Translations under genes and position numbers: made by a program | The notes under the pieces: generated by a model | Databases searched by the model: none | Seen by the model: the letters and a program-made list of their open reading frames with translations, nothing else | Told to the model about the DNA's origin: nothing | Origin: Amycolatopsis sp. NBRC 101858 | GTDB lineage: Bacteria > Actinomycetota > Actinomycetes > Mycobacteriales > Pseudonocardiaceae | Assembly: GCF_030269325.1 (NCBI RefSeq) | Contig: NZ_BSTD01000009.1 | Location: 1-64,000, forward strand | Length of the DNA stretch: 64,000 nucleotides | Direction: 5' to 3' | Shown here: positions 16,828 through 26,700 of the stretch, piece by piece | How positions within the stretch are numbered: the first letter of the stretch is position 1 | How the letters are laid out: each line of letters opens with the position of its first letter

Positions 16828-16877
16828 TGTGGACAACTCGCCGGAATCCGCCCCTTCGAGGACGGCCCTGTGGACAA
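16828..16877. other. Pair of DnaA-box-like sites (direct)
   Basis: TGTGGACAA occurs at 16828-16836 and 16869-16877, both in the same orientation, in the short gap between two minus-strand genes. The complement TTGTCCACA is the high-GC actinobacterial DnaA box consensus. Similar pairs lie at 19387-19416 and 63226-63255. Confidence 0.5.
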
Positions 16878-16878
16878 C

Positions 16879-18219
16879 TCAGGCGGCGAAACCCGGCTGC
16901 CAGCGCTCCACGATGCCGCGTGCCGGGATCTCCGCGTCGAGCTGGCAGAGGATGCCTGTCGACCCGGCCGTCACCCGGTGGATCATCAGGTACTCGGGCG
17001 GCAGGTTGAGCGACCGCCCGACCCGGAAGTCGTTGCCGCGGCTGTCGCCGACCCGCCAGGCCTGCTTCTGCATCCACTTGCGCGTGAAGTGGAACGTCGG
17101 CTCCGCCAGCGGCTCGGTGAACGGCGCCAGGTACGCCAGCACCTCGTCCGCGGTCAGGTCGCTGTCGGTGCGGATGAACCGGTTCTCGCGCAGCAGGCGC
17201 ATCAGCCCGGCGGACTCGCCGTCGAGGGCCAGCCGCGTCATCTCGCCCAGGTGACGGGGGATGCCGTCGGGCAGCCGGGCCACGCCGCCGAAGTCGATGA
17301 CGCACAGCCGGTCGTCGCCGGTGATCATGAAGTTGCCCGGGTGCGGGTCCGAGTGCAGCAGGTGGACGCGCTCGGGGGACGAGTAGTGGAACTCCGCCAG
17401 CAGCCGGCCCGCCAGGTTCCGGGTCTCGCGGTCGCCGTCCGCGATGACCTTCGACAACGGTGTGCCGGTCACCCACTCCGTCACGACGACCTTCGGCGCG
17501 CTGGCCACCACGCGCGGCACCAGGATGCCGGGATCGCCCTCGAACGCCTTCGCGAAGGCGCGCTGGTGCTGGGCCTCGGCCTGGTAGTCGAGCTCCTCGT
17601 TCATCCGCTCGGCGAGCTCGGCCAGCAGCGGCTTGACCTCCGTCCCGGGCACGAACGCCTGGAACAGCCTGCTGAACCGCTGGAGCTGCCGCAGGTCGCT
17701 GCGCAACGCTTCGTCGGCGCCCGGGTACTGGACCTTCACGGCGACCTCGCGGCCGTCGTGCCAGACCGCGCGGTGGACCTGGCCGATGCTCGCGGCCGCC
17801 GCCGGCTCGTCGTCGAACGAGGCGAACCGGCTGCTCCAGGTGCGGCCCAGCTGCTCGGCGAGCACGCGGTGGGTCTGCCGGGCGGCCATCGGCGGTGCCG
17901 CGGCCTGCAGCTTCGTCAGCGCCTCGCGGTACGGCTTCGCCATGTCGTCCGGCACCGCCGCCTCGAACACGCTCAGCGCCTGGCCGAACTTCATGGCCCC
18001 GCCCTTGAGCGTGCCGAGCACCTCGAACAGCTGCTCGGCGGCCTTCGCCGAGAGCGTCGCGCTGACCTGCTCCGCGCTTTGCCCCGCCAGCCGCTTGCCC
18101 CACCCGCCGACCGCTCGGCCGGCGATCCCGAGCGGCAGACTGGCGAGCTTGGCGGTACGGGCGGCACCCTTGCGCGGCATCGCGGAGTCACGATCGCCTG
18201 GGTCGCGGAAGTCGGTCAC
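16879..18219 (-). CDS. ABC1/UbiB/AarF-family atypical kinase
   Basis: A 446-residue protein-kinase-like ATPase. Family marks are all present: the KxGQ motif (KFGQALS, ~90), the Ala-rich loop AAAASIGQVHRA, the ATP lysine in VAVKVQYPG, the catalytic SDPHPGNF and the metal-binding VIDFGG. UbiB-like proteins are linked to quinone or lipid handling; the mycobacterial homologue beside whiB7 (Rv3197) has been linked to macrolide resistance. The ATG start has no strong Shine-Dalgarno. It sits 60 bases downstream of the ThiF-like gene, probably in one transcript. Confidence 0.9.
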   Translation of the reverse strand: MTDFRDPGDRDSAMPRKGAARTAKLASLPLGIAGRAVGGWGKRLAGQSAEQVSATLSAKAAEQLFEVLGTLKGGAMKFGQALSVFEAAVPDDMAKPYREALTKLQAAAPPMAARQTHRVLAEQLGRTWSSRFASFDDEPAAAASIGQVHRAVWHDGREVAVKVQYPGADEALRSDLRQLQRFSRLFQAFVPGTEVKPLLAELAERMNEELDYQAEAQHQRAFAKAFEGDPGILVPRVVASAPKVVVTEWVTGTPLSKVIADGDRETRNLAGRLLAEFHYSSPERVHLLHSDPHPGNFMITGDDRLCVIDFGGVARLPDGIPRHLGEMTRLALDGESAGLMRLLRENRFIRTDSDLTADEVLAYLAPFTEPLAEPTFHFTRKWMQKQAWRVGDSRGNDFRVGRSLNLPPEYLMIHRVTAGSTGILCQLDAEIPARGIVERWQPGFAA

Positions 18220-18279
18220 CCCCGCGATTCTGCCTTGCGACCTCGGCGTCGCGCAGCCTGCTCGCGACGTGTTAGTGGC

Positions 18280-19326
18280 CTACGTCTCCTGTTGCAGCAC
18301 CGGGGCGCCGCAACCGCACCGCGGGTGCGGAGGCCAGCCGCGGTGGCGGATGCGGCCGTCGAAGGCGTCGATCTCGAGGGTCGCGTTCCACGCCGGCGGC
18401 GCCGGTTCGGCGGGGGAGAGCAGCCGCATGGCCTGCGCGACGGCCAGCGACGCGCAGGCGTGGACCGCGCCGAGGTCGGGCCGCTGGTGCCGGCCGGTCA
18501 GCTGCCCGGCGACGCGCGGCCAGCACGGGTCGAGGTCGGTCCGGTGCAGGTCGGCGCAGCGCAGGCACGAACTGCGGCCCGGGACGACCAGCGGCCCGAC
18601 GATGCCCGTCCCGTCGCGGACGCGGACGGCCATGTGCGGGACGCCGTCCGCCATCAGCTCGGCGACGACCTCCGGCGCCGGGACGACGGCGTCGGTGAGC
18701 AGCGCCAGCTCCGGGTACCGGTCGTGCAGGCGGGTGACGCGGACTTCGGGGTCGACGCGGCGGAGCAGGTCGCCGAGGGCCTGCCGCCGGGATCGGCCCA
18801 GGTCGGCTTCGGTGAAGCCGGTGCCCAGGTCGTGCTCGGTCACCGTGCCGGGCAGCTCCGGCTCGACGTGCCCGATCCCGGCGTTGGCCAGCAGCACGGC
18901 GACCGCGACCGCCACCCGGCCGTCGCCGTGCACGGTGATCGCGGTGGCGCGCCGCCGATCGCTCAGCGCGGTCTGGTGGTGGCGCGCCCGCAGCGACCAG
19001 AGGCCGGTTTCGCCGCGGAGGCCCGGGCCTTCCGGGCGCCCCGCGTCGGTGACCAGGCCGAGCGCGGCCAGCTGCCGGAGGAGTGTGCGCAGCTGGTCGC
19101 GGTGTTCGCTCTCGGCGAGCAAGAGCCGCTCGACGGGCTTGCTGCCGTCGAGTTTCCGCAGCCGCGCGACGAGCTCGGGTGGCAGGCCTTCGACGATCAC
19201 GCCGTGGCGCGGGTCGAGCCCGAGCTGGATCTCGCGCGGGCCGCGATCGAGCACCGTGATGCCCGGGAGCAGGGCGGGATGGGCCGGCAGGAGCACCGGA
19301 GGCATGTCCGCGGTGGAGAGGATCAT
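18280..19326 (-). CDS. ThiF/E1-like cyclodehydratase-type protein
   Basis: A 348-residue protein corresponding to mycobacterial Rv3196. The middle has an E1/ThiF-like nucleotide loop (VHGDGRVAVAVAVLLANAGIGHVE) with the acidic residue after the second strand. Two cysteine pairs, CLRC (~265) and CGCG near the C-terminus, look like the zinc tetracysteine of E1-like enzymes. Related domains bind leader peptides in azole-forming enzymes, but no precursor or YcaO gene is present here, so the substrate is unknown. The ATG start begins MILSTADMPPV; sequence further upstream looks non-coding. Confidence 0.75.
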   Translation of the reverse strand: MILSTADMPPVLLPAHPALLPGITVLDRGPREIQLGLDPRHGVIVEGLPPELVARLRKLDGSKPVERLLLAESEHRDQLRTLLRQLAALGLVTDAGRPEGPGLRGETGLWSLRARHHQTALSDRRRATAITVHGDGRVAVAVAVLLANAGIGHVEPELPGTVTEHDLGTGFTEADLGRSRRQALGDLLRRVDPEVRVTRLHDRYPELALLTDAVVPAPEVVAELMADGVPHMAVRVRDGTGIVGPLVVPGRSSCLRCADLHRTDLDPCWPRVAGQLTGRHQRPDLGAVHACASLAVAQAMRLLSPAEPAPPAWNATLEIDAFDGRIRHRGWPPHPRCGCGAPVLQQET

Positions 19327-19386
19327 GTCCGCAGGATGGCACCCGGCGGCGACGGTCAAGCCCGTGAAGGCGCCGGATCGGCCGAG

Positions 19387-19416
19387 TTGTCCACAAGTGA
19401 AAGGGCCTGTGGACAA
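19387..19416. other. Pair of DnaA-box-like sites (inverted)
   Basis: TTGTCCACA at 19387-19395 and TGTGGACAA at 19408-19416 face each other inside an 11-bp perfect inverted repeat (GAGTTGTCCAC and complement). They lie between the divergent ThiF-like and metallopeptidase genes, so they could also act as an operator for those promoters. Confidence 0.5.
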
Positions 19417-19475
19417 CTCGGCTCTGTGACCTCAACGCGCTCGGAGTTGTCGGTGCCGGGCCTTACCGTTGTCGG

Positions 19476-20066
19476 GTGGTCGAAGCACAGATGCCCTCAC
19501 TGAGAGGCCGGGGGGACACGAACCCCTCGTCGGACACACCCGGACACAAGGTCGAAGTGCGGCGCAGCCAGCGCCGGCACCGGACGGTCACCGCGTACTG
19601 GAAGGACGACACGCTGGTCGTGCTCATCCCCGCGCGGATGACCAGGGCGGAGGAGAAACACTGGGTCGCCGAGATGGAGCGCAAGCTCGAGCGCTCGGAG
19701 CCACGACGGCCGGCGCCCCCGAAGACGTCGGACGACGTCCTGCTGGCGCGCTGCGCGCTGCTGTCGGGCAAGTACCTGAACGGCACCGCGGTGCCGGCGA
19801 GCGTCCGCTGGGTGCCGCCGATGCGCACGCGGTGGGCGTCCTGCACGCCGGTCGACGCGACCATCCGGGTCAGCGACCGGCTGCGGAAGGTCCCACCCTG
19901 GGTTCTGGACTACGTGCTGGTGCACGAGCTGGCGCACCTGCGCGAGCCCGGGCACGACGCGGCGTTCTGGGCCCTGGTGCGGAAGTATCCGAAGACCGAG
20001 CGGGCGATGGGATACCTCGAGGGGCTGGCGGCCGCCGCCGGGTGGGGGATCGACACCGAGTGCTGA
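19476..20066 (+). CDS. YgjP/M48-like metallopeptidase domain protein
   Basis: A 196-residue protein of the DUF45/YgjP type. The zinc motif HELAHL with the following His in REPGHDAAFW (HExxH...H) is complete near residues 150-165, after the conserved RWASCT strand typical of this family. It is cytoplasmic, with no signal peptide. YgjP-like proteins are often linked to nucleases or repair loci; the substrate is unknown. TACCGT at 19464-19469 lies 6 bases before the GTG, suggesting a leaderless mRNA; ATG 19491 is an alternative start. Confidence 0.85.
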   Translation: MVEAQMPSLRGRGDTNPSSDTPGHKVEVRRSQRRHRTVTAYWKDDTLVVLIPARMTRAEEKHWVAEMERKLERSEPRRPAPPKTSDDVLLARCALLSGKYLNGTAVPASVRWVPPMRTRWASCTPVDATIRVSDRLRKVPPWVLDYVLVHELAHLREPGHDAAFWALVRKYPKTERAMGYLEGLAAAAGWGIDTEC

Positions 20067-20168
20067 GCGGGTGATGGTGGCCGGGGTGACCTGCGGTGGT
20101 GGGTCACCCCGGTTGCTTTGGTGCGGTGATGGTCGGGCGGTGGGTTCGCGACCGGCTTGGCGGACGGG

Positions 20169-20420
20169 CACGTATCCGGAGGGTCGGTTCGCGTACTTGG
20201 GCGGTCGGTTCGCGTGCCTGGAGGGTCGGTTCGCGTACCTGGATGGACGGCTCGCGTGCCCAGGCGGACGACTCGCGTACCTGGATGGACGACTCGCGTA
20301 CTCAGGCGGACTACTCGCGTACTCAGGCGGACGGCTCGCGTACCTGGGCAGTCGGCTCGTGTGCCTGGAGGGTCGGTTCGCGTGATTGGAGGGTCGGCTC
20401 GCGTGATTGGGGGGTCAACA
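20169..20420. repeat. 21-bp tandem repeat, array 2 (12 units)
   Basis: Twelve 21-bp units in exact register. Typical units read CGCGTACCTGGA-n-GGACGACT or CGCGTGCCTGGA-GGGTCGGTT. The two distal units carry GTGATTGG instead of GTACCTGG, exactly as in array 1. The array lies between the converging metallopeptidase and Zincin_2 genes. Open frames across it reflect the multiple-of-3 period only. Confidence 0.92.
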
Positions 20421-20434
20421 CGGCGTAAGCAAGA

Positions 20435-20464
20435 ACCGGGCGCCTGCGGATGCGGGCGCCCGGT
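20435..20464 (-). terminator. Terminator hairpin of the Zincin_2 gene
   Basis: CCGGGCGCC pairs with GGGCGCCCGG around a TGCGGATGC loop, beginning 12 bases after the stop on the minus strand. TTCTTGC follows on that strand, a weak U-rich tail. Confidence 0.7.
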
Positions 20465-20475
20465 CTGGGGACTGC

Positions 20476-21840
20476 TTAGTTCTTGTCGCCGTCCTCGGTG
20501 TCGTCGGGGGTGGACTCCGTGCGCTGCTCGCGCTCTGAACGTTCCGTGCGCTCCAGCTCGGCGATCGGGTCCAGGTCGTCCAGGGAACCCGTCTCGCCGA
20601 CGCGGTCCGCGAAGTCGATCGGCTCGTCCAGGTCCTCCGCCGTCGGCATCAGGTCCGGGTGGGACCACAGGCCGTCGCGCTTCTCCAGGCCGTGGCGCTC
20701 GCCCACCAGGCTCCACAGGTTCGACGCGTCCCTCATGCGTCGGGGGCGCAGCTCCAGGCCGACCAGGGTGGCGAACGTCTGCTCCGCCGGGCCGCCCGTC
20801 GCGCGGCGGCGGCGCAGGGTCTCGCGCAGGGCGTCCGCTCCCGGCAGGCGGTCGCCGACCGCGTCGGCCACCACCACGTCCACCCAGCCCTCCACCAGGG
20901 CGAGCAGTGTCTCGAGCCGCCTCAGGGCGCCCTTTTGCTCCTCCGTCGTCTGGGGCTCCAGAAGCCCGGACGACATCGCTTCCTCGATGCTCGCCGGGTT
21001 GGCCGGGTCGATCCGGCCGGCCAGCGACTCCAGGGCCGACGTGTCCACCGAGATGCCGTGCGCGAACTCCTCGACCGTCGCCAGCAGGCGCTGCCGCAGC
21101 CACGGCACGTGCGTGAACAGCCGCTGGTGCGCGGCCTCGCGCGCGGCCAGGAACACCAGGATCTCGCTGTTCGGCAGCTCCAGGCCCTCGGCGAACTTCT
21201 CGATGTTCGCCGGCAGCAGCGCGGACGTCCCGGCGGGCGCGAGCGGCAGGCCGATCTCGGACGCCGTCAGCATCTCCGACGCCAGCTGCGCGAGCGCCTG
21301 GCCGAGCTGGGACCCGAAGGCCATCCCGCCCATCTGCCCCATCATCTGCAGCAGCGGGCCGGCGGCTTCCTTGGCCTCCGCGGGCAGCGCCTCCATCCAG
21401 GCACCCGACACCTGCCGGGCGACCGGGTCGCACAGCCGCTGCCAGGTCGGCAGCGTCTTCTCGACCCAGGTCCGCGGCGACCAGGCGACCGCCGACGTCG
21501 CGCCGGCCGGGAACTGGGTGGCCGCGTCGAGCCACAGCTCGGCGAGGTGGGCGGCGTCGCGGACGGCGGCGTTCGAGTCGTCGCCGCCGGAGAAGCCGAG
21601 GCGGCTCTCGCCGGTGTTGCCGGCGCTGCCCAGGGTCTGCAGGGCGATCTGCTTGGCGAGGTCGTAGTTCACCGGCCCGCTGGAAGTACCGGCCTGGCTG
21701 AGCATCTGGCCCAGCTGGCTCAGCATCTGCCCGAGCTGGTTGAAGGCCTCGGCGCCGGACTGCTGTCCGCCTTCCGAGGGGTCGTTCTCACCTCGTTTGT
21801 CGGGATCGGAAGGTCCGAAGCCGAACGGGGGTTTGCTCAT
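20476..21840 (-). CDS. Zinc-dependent metalloprotease-like protein (Zincin_2/DUF2342)
   Basis: A 454-residue homologue of mycobacterial Rv3195. The N-terminus is Gly/Gln-rich and disordered-looking, followed by a long helical domain. The position of the expected HExxH reads REAAH (in AAREAAHQRLFTHVPWL, ~residue 235), with a downstream glutamate in LVEGWVD. The first zinc His therefore seems replaced, and catalysis is doubtful. The C-terminus is acidic. It is divergent from the Lon-like protease gene with 91 bases between, a linkage kept from mycobacteria. Confidence 0.85.
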   Translation of the reverse strand: MSKPPFGFGPSDPDKRGENDPSEGGQQSGAEAFNQLGQMLSQLGQMLSQAGTSSGPVNYDLAKQIALQTLGSAGNTGESRLGFSGGDDSNAAVRDAAHLAELWLDAATQFPAGATSAVAWSPRTWVEKTLPTWQRLCDPVARQVSGAWMEALPAEAKEAAGPLLQMMGQMGGMAFGSQLGQALAQLASEMLTASEIGLPLAPAGTSALLPANIEKFAEGLELPNSEILVFLAAREAAHQRLFTHVPWLRQRLLATVEEFAHGISVDTSALESLAGRIDPANPASIEEAMSSGLLEPQTTEEQKGALRRLETLLALVEGWVDVVVADAVGDRLPGADALRETLRRRRATGGPAEQTFATLVGLELRPRRMRDASNLWSLVGERHGLEKRDGLWSHPDLMPTAEDLDEPIDFADRVGETGSLDDLDPIAELERTERSEREQRTESTPDDTEDGDKN

Positions 21841-21931
21841 GCGTCCACCGTACGCGGGTCGGGAAGCCTCAAGCGCGCCATGTGCGTGGCCTTCACCGAG
21901 AAGCGAACACGGTCACCGTACGCTGTCGGGC

Positions 21932-23038
21932 GTGACCAAGTCCTCCGAGCAGACCGCGCCCGCGAAGAGCAGCCCGGACCCCGGTGCCGAGGCCGGCGGA
22001 GACGCCCGGCGGATGACCCGCCGAGGCTGGACGCTCGTGGTCAGCGGCTCGCTGTTCCTCGTCTTCGTGGTGCTCGGTCTGGTCGTGCCGGTGCCGTTCG
22101 TGGCGATCAGCCCCGGCCCGACCTACGACACGCTGGGTCGCGACGCCGCGGGCAACCCGGTCATCCAGGTCAGCGGGCACGAGACCCACCCGACGACCGG
22201 CGAGCTGCGGATGACGACCGTCTCGCTGCACGACGGCGTCACGCTCTTCCAGGGTCTCGGCTTCTGGGCCAGCGGCCGCTACGCGCTCGCGCCGCGCGAG
22301 GAGTACTTCAAGCCGGGCGAGACGAACGAACAGGTCAAGCAGGAGAACATCCAGCAGCTGCAGGACTCGCAGTCGAACGCCCAGGTCGCCGCCCTGCGCA
22401 AGCTCGGCTACCCGATCAAGGTGCTGGCGAAGCAGATCGTCTCCGGCAGCCCGGCCGACCACGTGCTCGCCCCCGGCGACAAGCTGATCACGGTCAACGG
22501 CAAGAAGATCGTCGAAGCCGCCGACGTCCGGGCCGCGCTGGCCGGCACCCTGCCCGGCCAGACCGTGCAGATCACCTTCCAGTCGGACGGGCAACCGGAG
22601 CGCACGGTGCCGCTCACGCTCGCCGCGCGCCCCGACCGCAAGGAGGGCTTCATCGGCCTCACCGCGGCCGACCGCGCCGAGGTGCCCTTCAACGTCAACA
22701 TCTCCCTGCAGGACGTCGGCGGGCCGTCCGCCGGGCTGATGTTCACCCTGGCGATCATCGACCGGCTCAAGGGCGACGACATCGCGGGCGGCCGGCACAT
22801 CGCCGGTACCGGCGAGATCACCGAGACCGGCGAGGTCGATCCGATCGGCGGGATCTCGTTCAAGGTCGTCGGCGCGCGCGAGGCCGGCGCCACCGACTTC
22901 CTCGTGCCCGAGCACAACTGCGCCGAGGCCAAGACCACCGCGCCCGACGGGCTCAACCTCATCAAGGTGTCCACACTGGACGACGCGCTCACGCAGCTGG
23001 CCAACCTGAAGGCGGGCCGCCCGACGGCGTCCTGCTAG
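21932..23038 (+). CDS. PDZ-Lon (S16) membrane-anchored serine protease
   Basis: A 368-residue protein like Rv3194c/YlbL. One transmembrane helix lies near residues 35-55 (TLVVSGSLFLVFVVLGLVV). A PDZ domain covers ~160-235 (VSGSPADHVLAPGDKLITVNG) and a Lon-type protease domain the C-terminal third, with the catalytic Ser in GGPSAGLM and Lys in GISFKVVGA. It probably degrades or processes envelope proteins from the outer face of the membrane. TACGCT at 21919-21924, 7 bases before GTG and without a Shine-Dalgarno, supports a leaderless start. Its stop shares CTAG with the convergent next gene. Confidence 0.9.
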   Translation: MTKSSEQTAPAKSSPDPGAEAGGDARRMTRRGWTLVVSGSLFLVFVVLGLVVPVPFVAISPGPTYDTLGRDAAGNPVIQVSGHETHPTTGELRMTTVSLHDGVTLFQGLGFWASGRYALAPREEYFKPGETNEQVKQENIQQLQDSQSNAQVAALRKLGYPIKVLAKQIVSGSPADHVLAPGDKLITVNGKKIVEAADVRAALAGTLPGQTVQITFQSDGQPERTVPLTLAARPDRKEGFIGLTAADRAEVPFNVNISLQDVGGPSAGLMFTLAIIDRLKGDDIAGGRHIAGTGEITETGEVDPIGGISFKVVGAREAGATDFLVPEHNCAEAKTTAPDGLNLIKVSTLDDALTQLANLKAGRPTASC

Positions 23039-23565
23039 GGGAGGAGCGTCGCCTTGAGGGCCTCGAGGAGGTTCGGGGCGAGGTCGGGGCTCTCGACGAT
23101 CTCGTCGACCGGCTCTTCGCCGCCGATCCCGCGCAGCCGCATGACGCACGCGCCTTCGCCTTCGCGCAGGACCGCGGCCACCAGGCGGGCCTCGGTCCGC
23201 CGCGGGTGGTCGGCGGCCGCGCGGCGCAGGCTGTCGGCGTCGGCCTCCGCGACGTCCGGCAGTTCCGACTCCGAACCCGGCGGCAGCACGATGATCTCCT
23301 GGGCGAGCGCGCACCCGATCACCAGATCGGGCCACGCGATCCGGGCCAGCGCGTCGGCGAGGTCGCCGTCGGGCAGGGCTTCCTGCGCCACCGGCGTCAG
23401 CGGGTTCGCCCGGTCGAGCTGGCCGGCCAGCTCCGGCTGCTCGTCCAGCAGTGCCGCCGTCGGCACCAGGGCGAACAGCTGCGGCGGCTGGTCCCAGCCG
23501 CCCGCGGCCATGAACTCCTCGATCTCGCGGGCGAGAGCGGCCACTCCGGCCGGCTGCGATTCCAT
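23035..23565 (-). CDS. PPA1309 family protein
   Basis: A 176-residue actinobacterial protein of unknown function, recognised by the AREIEEFMAAGGWDQPPQLFALV start and the long helical body with a WPDLVIGCALAQE segment. It is cytoplasmic, with no motif pointing to catalysis. It overlaps the protease gene tail to tail by four bases (palindrome CTAG), so both stops share the same bases. Confidence 0.8.
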   Translation of the reverse strand: MESQPAGVAALAREIEEFMAAGGWDQPPQLFALVPTAALLDEQPELAGQLDRANPLTPVAQEALPDGDLADALARIAWPDLVIGCALAQEIIVLPPGSESELPDVAEADADSLRRAAADHPRRTEARLVAAVLREGEGACVMRLRGIGGEEPVDEIVESPDLAPNLLEALKATLLP

Positions 23566-23703
23566 GCGCACATCGTGTCAGAGCCACGCCGCGAGTCCGG
23601 TTTGGGCGGGTCCCGGGAACTTCCCCGGGCATCCGTAGAGTTAGGGGATCAGGGGGCGCGTGCGCCCCTGTTCAAGTGCTGACGAATGACAGGAGCGTGC
23701 ACC

Positions 23704-26700
23704 GTGGCGACTCGGCCCCCGGTGAGCCTGCCGAAGCTGTCCCGGCGGAGCCGGATCCTCCTCATCATCGCCGCGGTGATCGTGCTGGCGCTCCTGCTCG
23801 GAGCCCGCTTGCTCGACACGTACGTCGACTGGCTCTGGTTCGGAGAGGTCGGCGCGCGTTCGGTGTTCACGACCCAGGTGGTCACCCGCGTCATCCTGTT
23901 CTTCGCGGTCGGGCTGCTCGTCGGCGGCGCGCTCGCGATCAGCCTGATGATCGCCTACCGGACCCGCCCGGTGTTCGTGCCGATCTCCGGCGCCGACGAC
24001 CCGCTGGCCCGCTACCGGTCCGCGATCGTCGCGCGCATCCGCCTCTTCGGCATCGGCATCCCGGTGCTCACCGGCCTCATCGCCGGGCTGTCCGCCCAGG
24101 GCGACTGGCAGGTCGTGCAGCTGTTCCTCAACGGCACCTCGTTCGGCCAGACCGATCCCGAGTTCGGCAACGACGTCGGCTTCTACGCCTTCGACCTGCC
24201 CTTCTACAACTGGCTGCTCGGCTGGCTGTTCATCACCGTCGTCATCTCCTTCTTCGGCGCGCTCATCTCGCACTACGTCTTCGGCGGCATCCGGCTGGCC
24301 GGCAAGGGCGGCCAGCTGGCCGGCCCGACCCGCGCGCAGCTCGCCATCACCGTCGGCATCTTCGTGCTGCTGAAGGCGGCCGAGTACTTCTTCGACCGGT
24401 ACAACCTGCTGTTGTCCGACCGCGGCGCGCCGCTGTTCATCGGTGCCACCTACACCGACCTGAACGCGGTGCTGCCGGCCAAGCTGATCCTGCTGTGCAT
24501 CTCGGTGATCTGCGCGGTCGCGTTCTTCGCCGGTGCCTTCCTGCGCAACCTGCAGCTGCCGGCGATCGCCCTCGTGCTGCTGATCCTGTCGAGCATCCTC
24601 GTCGGCGTCGCGTGGCCGGCGATCCTCGACCAGTTCTCGGTGAAGCCCAACGCGAACGAGAAGGAAGCGACGTCCATCCAGCGCAACATGGACGCCACGC
24701 GCCGCGCCTTCGGCCTCACCGACGTCCAGTACCAGCCCTACACGGGCAGCTCGTCGGCCACGCCGGACCAGCTCAAGGCCGACACCGGGACGATGTCGAA
24801 CATCCGGCTGCTGGACCCGAACATCCTTTCCGACACCTTCACCCAGCGCGTCGGGCGTGAGAACTTCTACGGGTTCCCGGCCAAGCTCGACATCGATCGC
24901 TACACGGTCAACGGCGTGACGCAGGACTACATCGTCGCGGCCAAGGAGATCAAGACCGAGGGCCTCACCGGCAACCAGACCAGCTGGATCAACAAGCACC
25001 TCGTCTACACCCACGGCAACGGCTTCGTGGCCGCGCCCGCCAACACGATCGACCGCGCGGTCAAGGACGCCAACTCCGACGGCGGCTACCCGATCGCCAC
25101 CACCAGCGACACGCAGAACCCCGGCGGCGCCGGTTCGCCCGGCCCCGGCCAGCCGGGCATCGAGGTCAAGGAACCCCGGATCTACTACGGGGAACTGTCC
25201 GCCGCGGACTCCGACTACGCCATCGTCGGCGGCACCTCCGGCAACGCGCCCGGCGAGTACGACACCGCCACCGACCGCTACACCTACAAGGGCAGCGGCG
25301 GCGTCTCGATCGACAACTGGTTCAACCGCCTCGCCTTCGCGGCCGAGTACGGCGAACGGAACATCCTGTTCTCCGACGCCATCGCGGACAACTCCAAGAT
25401 CATGTACAACCGCGACCCGCGCGAGCGCGTCAGCAAGGTCGCCCCGTGGCTGACCCTGGACGGCGACCCGTACCCGGCGGTCGTCGACGGCAAGATCCAG
25501 TGGATCATCGACGGCTACACCACGATCAACAACTTCCCGTACTCGCAGCAGACGCAGCTCGGCGCGGCCACCAACGACTCGCTCAACGGCGTCGCGCGCC
25601 AGGCCAACAGCTCGATCAACTACATCCGCAACTCGGTCAAGGCCACCGTCGACGCCTTCAACGGCACGGTCAACCTGTACTCGATCGACGACAAGGAACC
25701 GGTCCTCAACGCGTGGGAGAAGGTCTTCCCCGGGCTGGTGAAGCCGAGCTCCGAGATCTCCCCGGACCTGCGGGCCCACTTCCGCTACCCCGAGGACCTC
25801 TTCAAGATCCAGCGTGAGCTGCTGTCGCGCTACCACGTCAGCAACCCGCAGGAGTTCTACTCGCAGCAGGCGTTCTGGAGCGTCCCGCAGGACCCGACGG
25901 CCGAAGGCGGCTCCAACCCGGCCGCGGCCGGTGCCGCCAACCAGCCCGGCTACTACGTCCTCGCCGACACCCCGGGCCAGAGCAAACCGACGTTCCAGCT
26001 GACCAGTTCGCTCACCGGTCTGCAGCGGCAGTACCTCGCGTCCTGGATGTCGGTCTCCTCGGATGCCAACGACTACGGGAAGATCCGCGTCCTCCAGCTA
26101 CCCAGCGCGGCCACCGGAGCCACGCAGGTCGACGGTCCGGTCCAAGTCCAGAACCGGTTCCAGAGTGATCCACGGGTGGCGCAGGACCGGACGCTCTTCA
26201 ACAACCCCAACGTCATCCCGATCTACGGCAACCTGATCACGCTGCCGGTCGCACAGGGCTTCCTGTACGTGGAGCCCGTGTACATCCGGCAGCGCAACCA
26301 GAACAGCTATCCGCAGCTGGCCCGGGTGCTCGTGTCGTACGGACCGAAGGTCGGCTACGGCGCGACGCTGCAGGAAGCCCTCGACCAGATCTTCGGCGCC
26401 GGCACCGGCGAGGCGACGACCACGCCACCCCAGGCGGGCCAGCCCACGACGACACCGCCGACCACGACGCCGAACCAGCCGACCACGACGCCACCCAACA
26501 CCGGTGGCGGCAACGCGGCACTGGACAAGGCCGTGACGGACATCCAGTCCGCGCTCGCCAAGCTGCGGGCGGCTCAGCAGTCGGGCAACTTCACCGACCA
26601 GGGTGCGGCCTTGGCGGCGCTGGACGCTGCGGCGAAGGAATACGAAGCGGCCAAGACCGCGGCGCCGGGGACCAGCACTCCGCCGCCGAGTTCGCAGCCG

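Noticed and set aside
18280..19326. Thiazole/oxazole-modified peptide biosynthesis cluster
   Set aside because: Only the ThiF-like protein is present; no YcaO, dehydrogenase or precursor peptide is found nearby.
16762..19503. 900-residue open frame antisense to the ABC1-like and ThiF-like genes
   Set aside because: Shadow of two well-supported genes; composition not protein-like.
20071..21116. Open frames running through the 21-bp array with VPGWTTRV-like repeats
   Set aside because: Openness follows from the 21-bp period; no start signal, and it runs antisense into a conserved gene.
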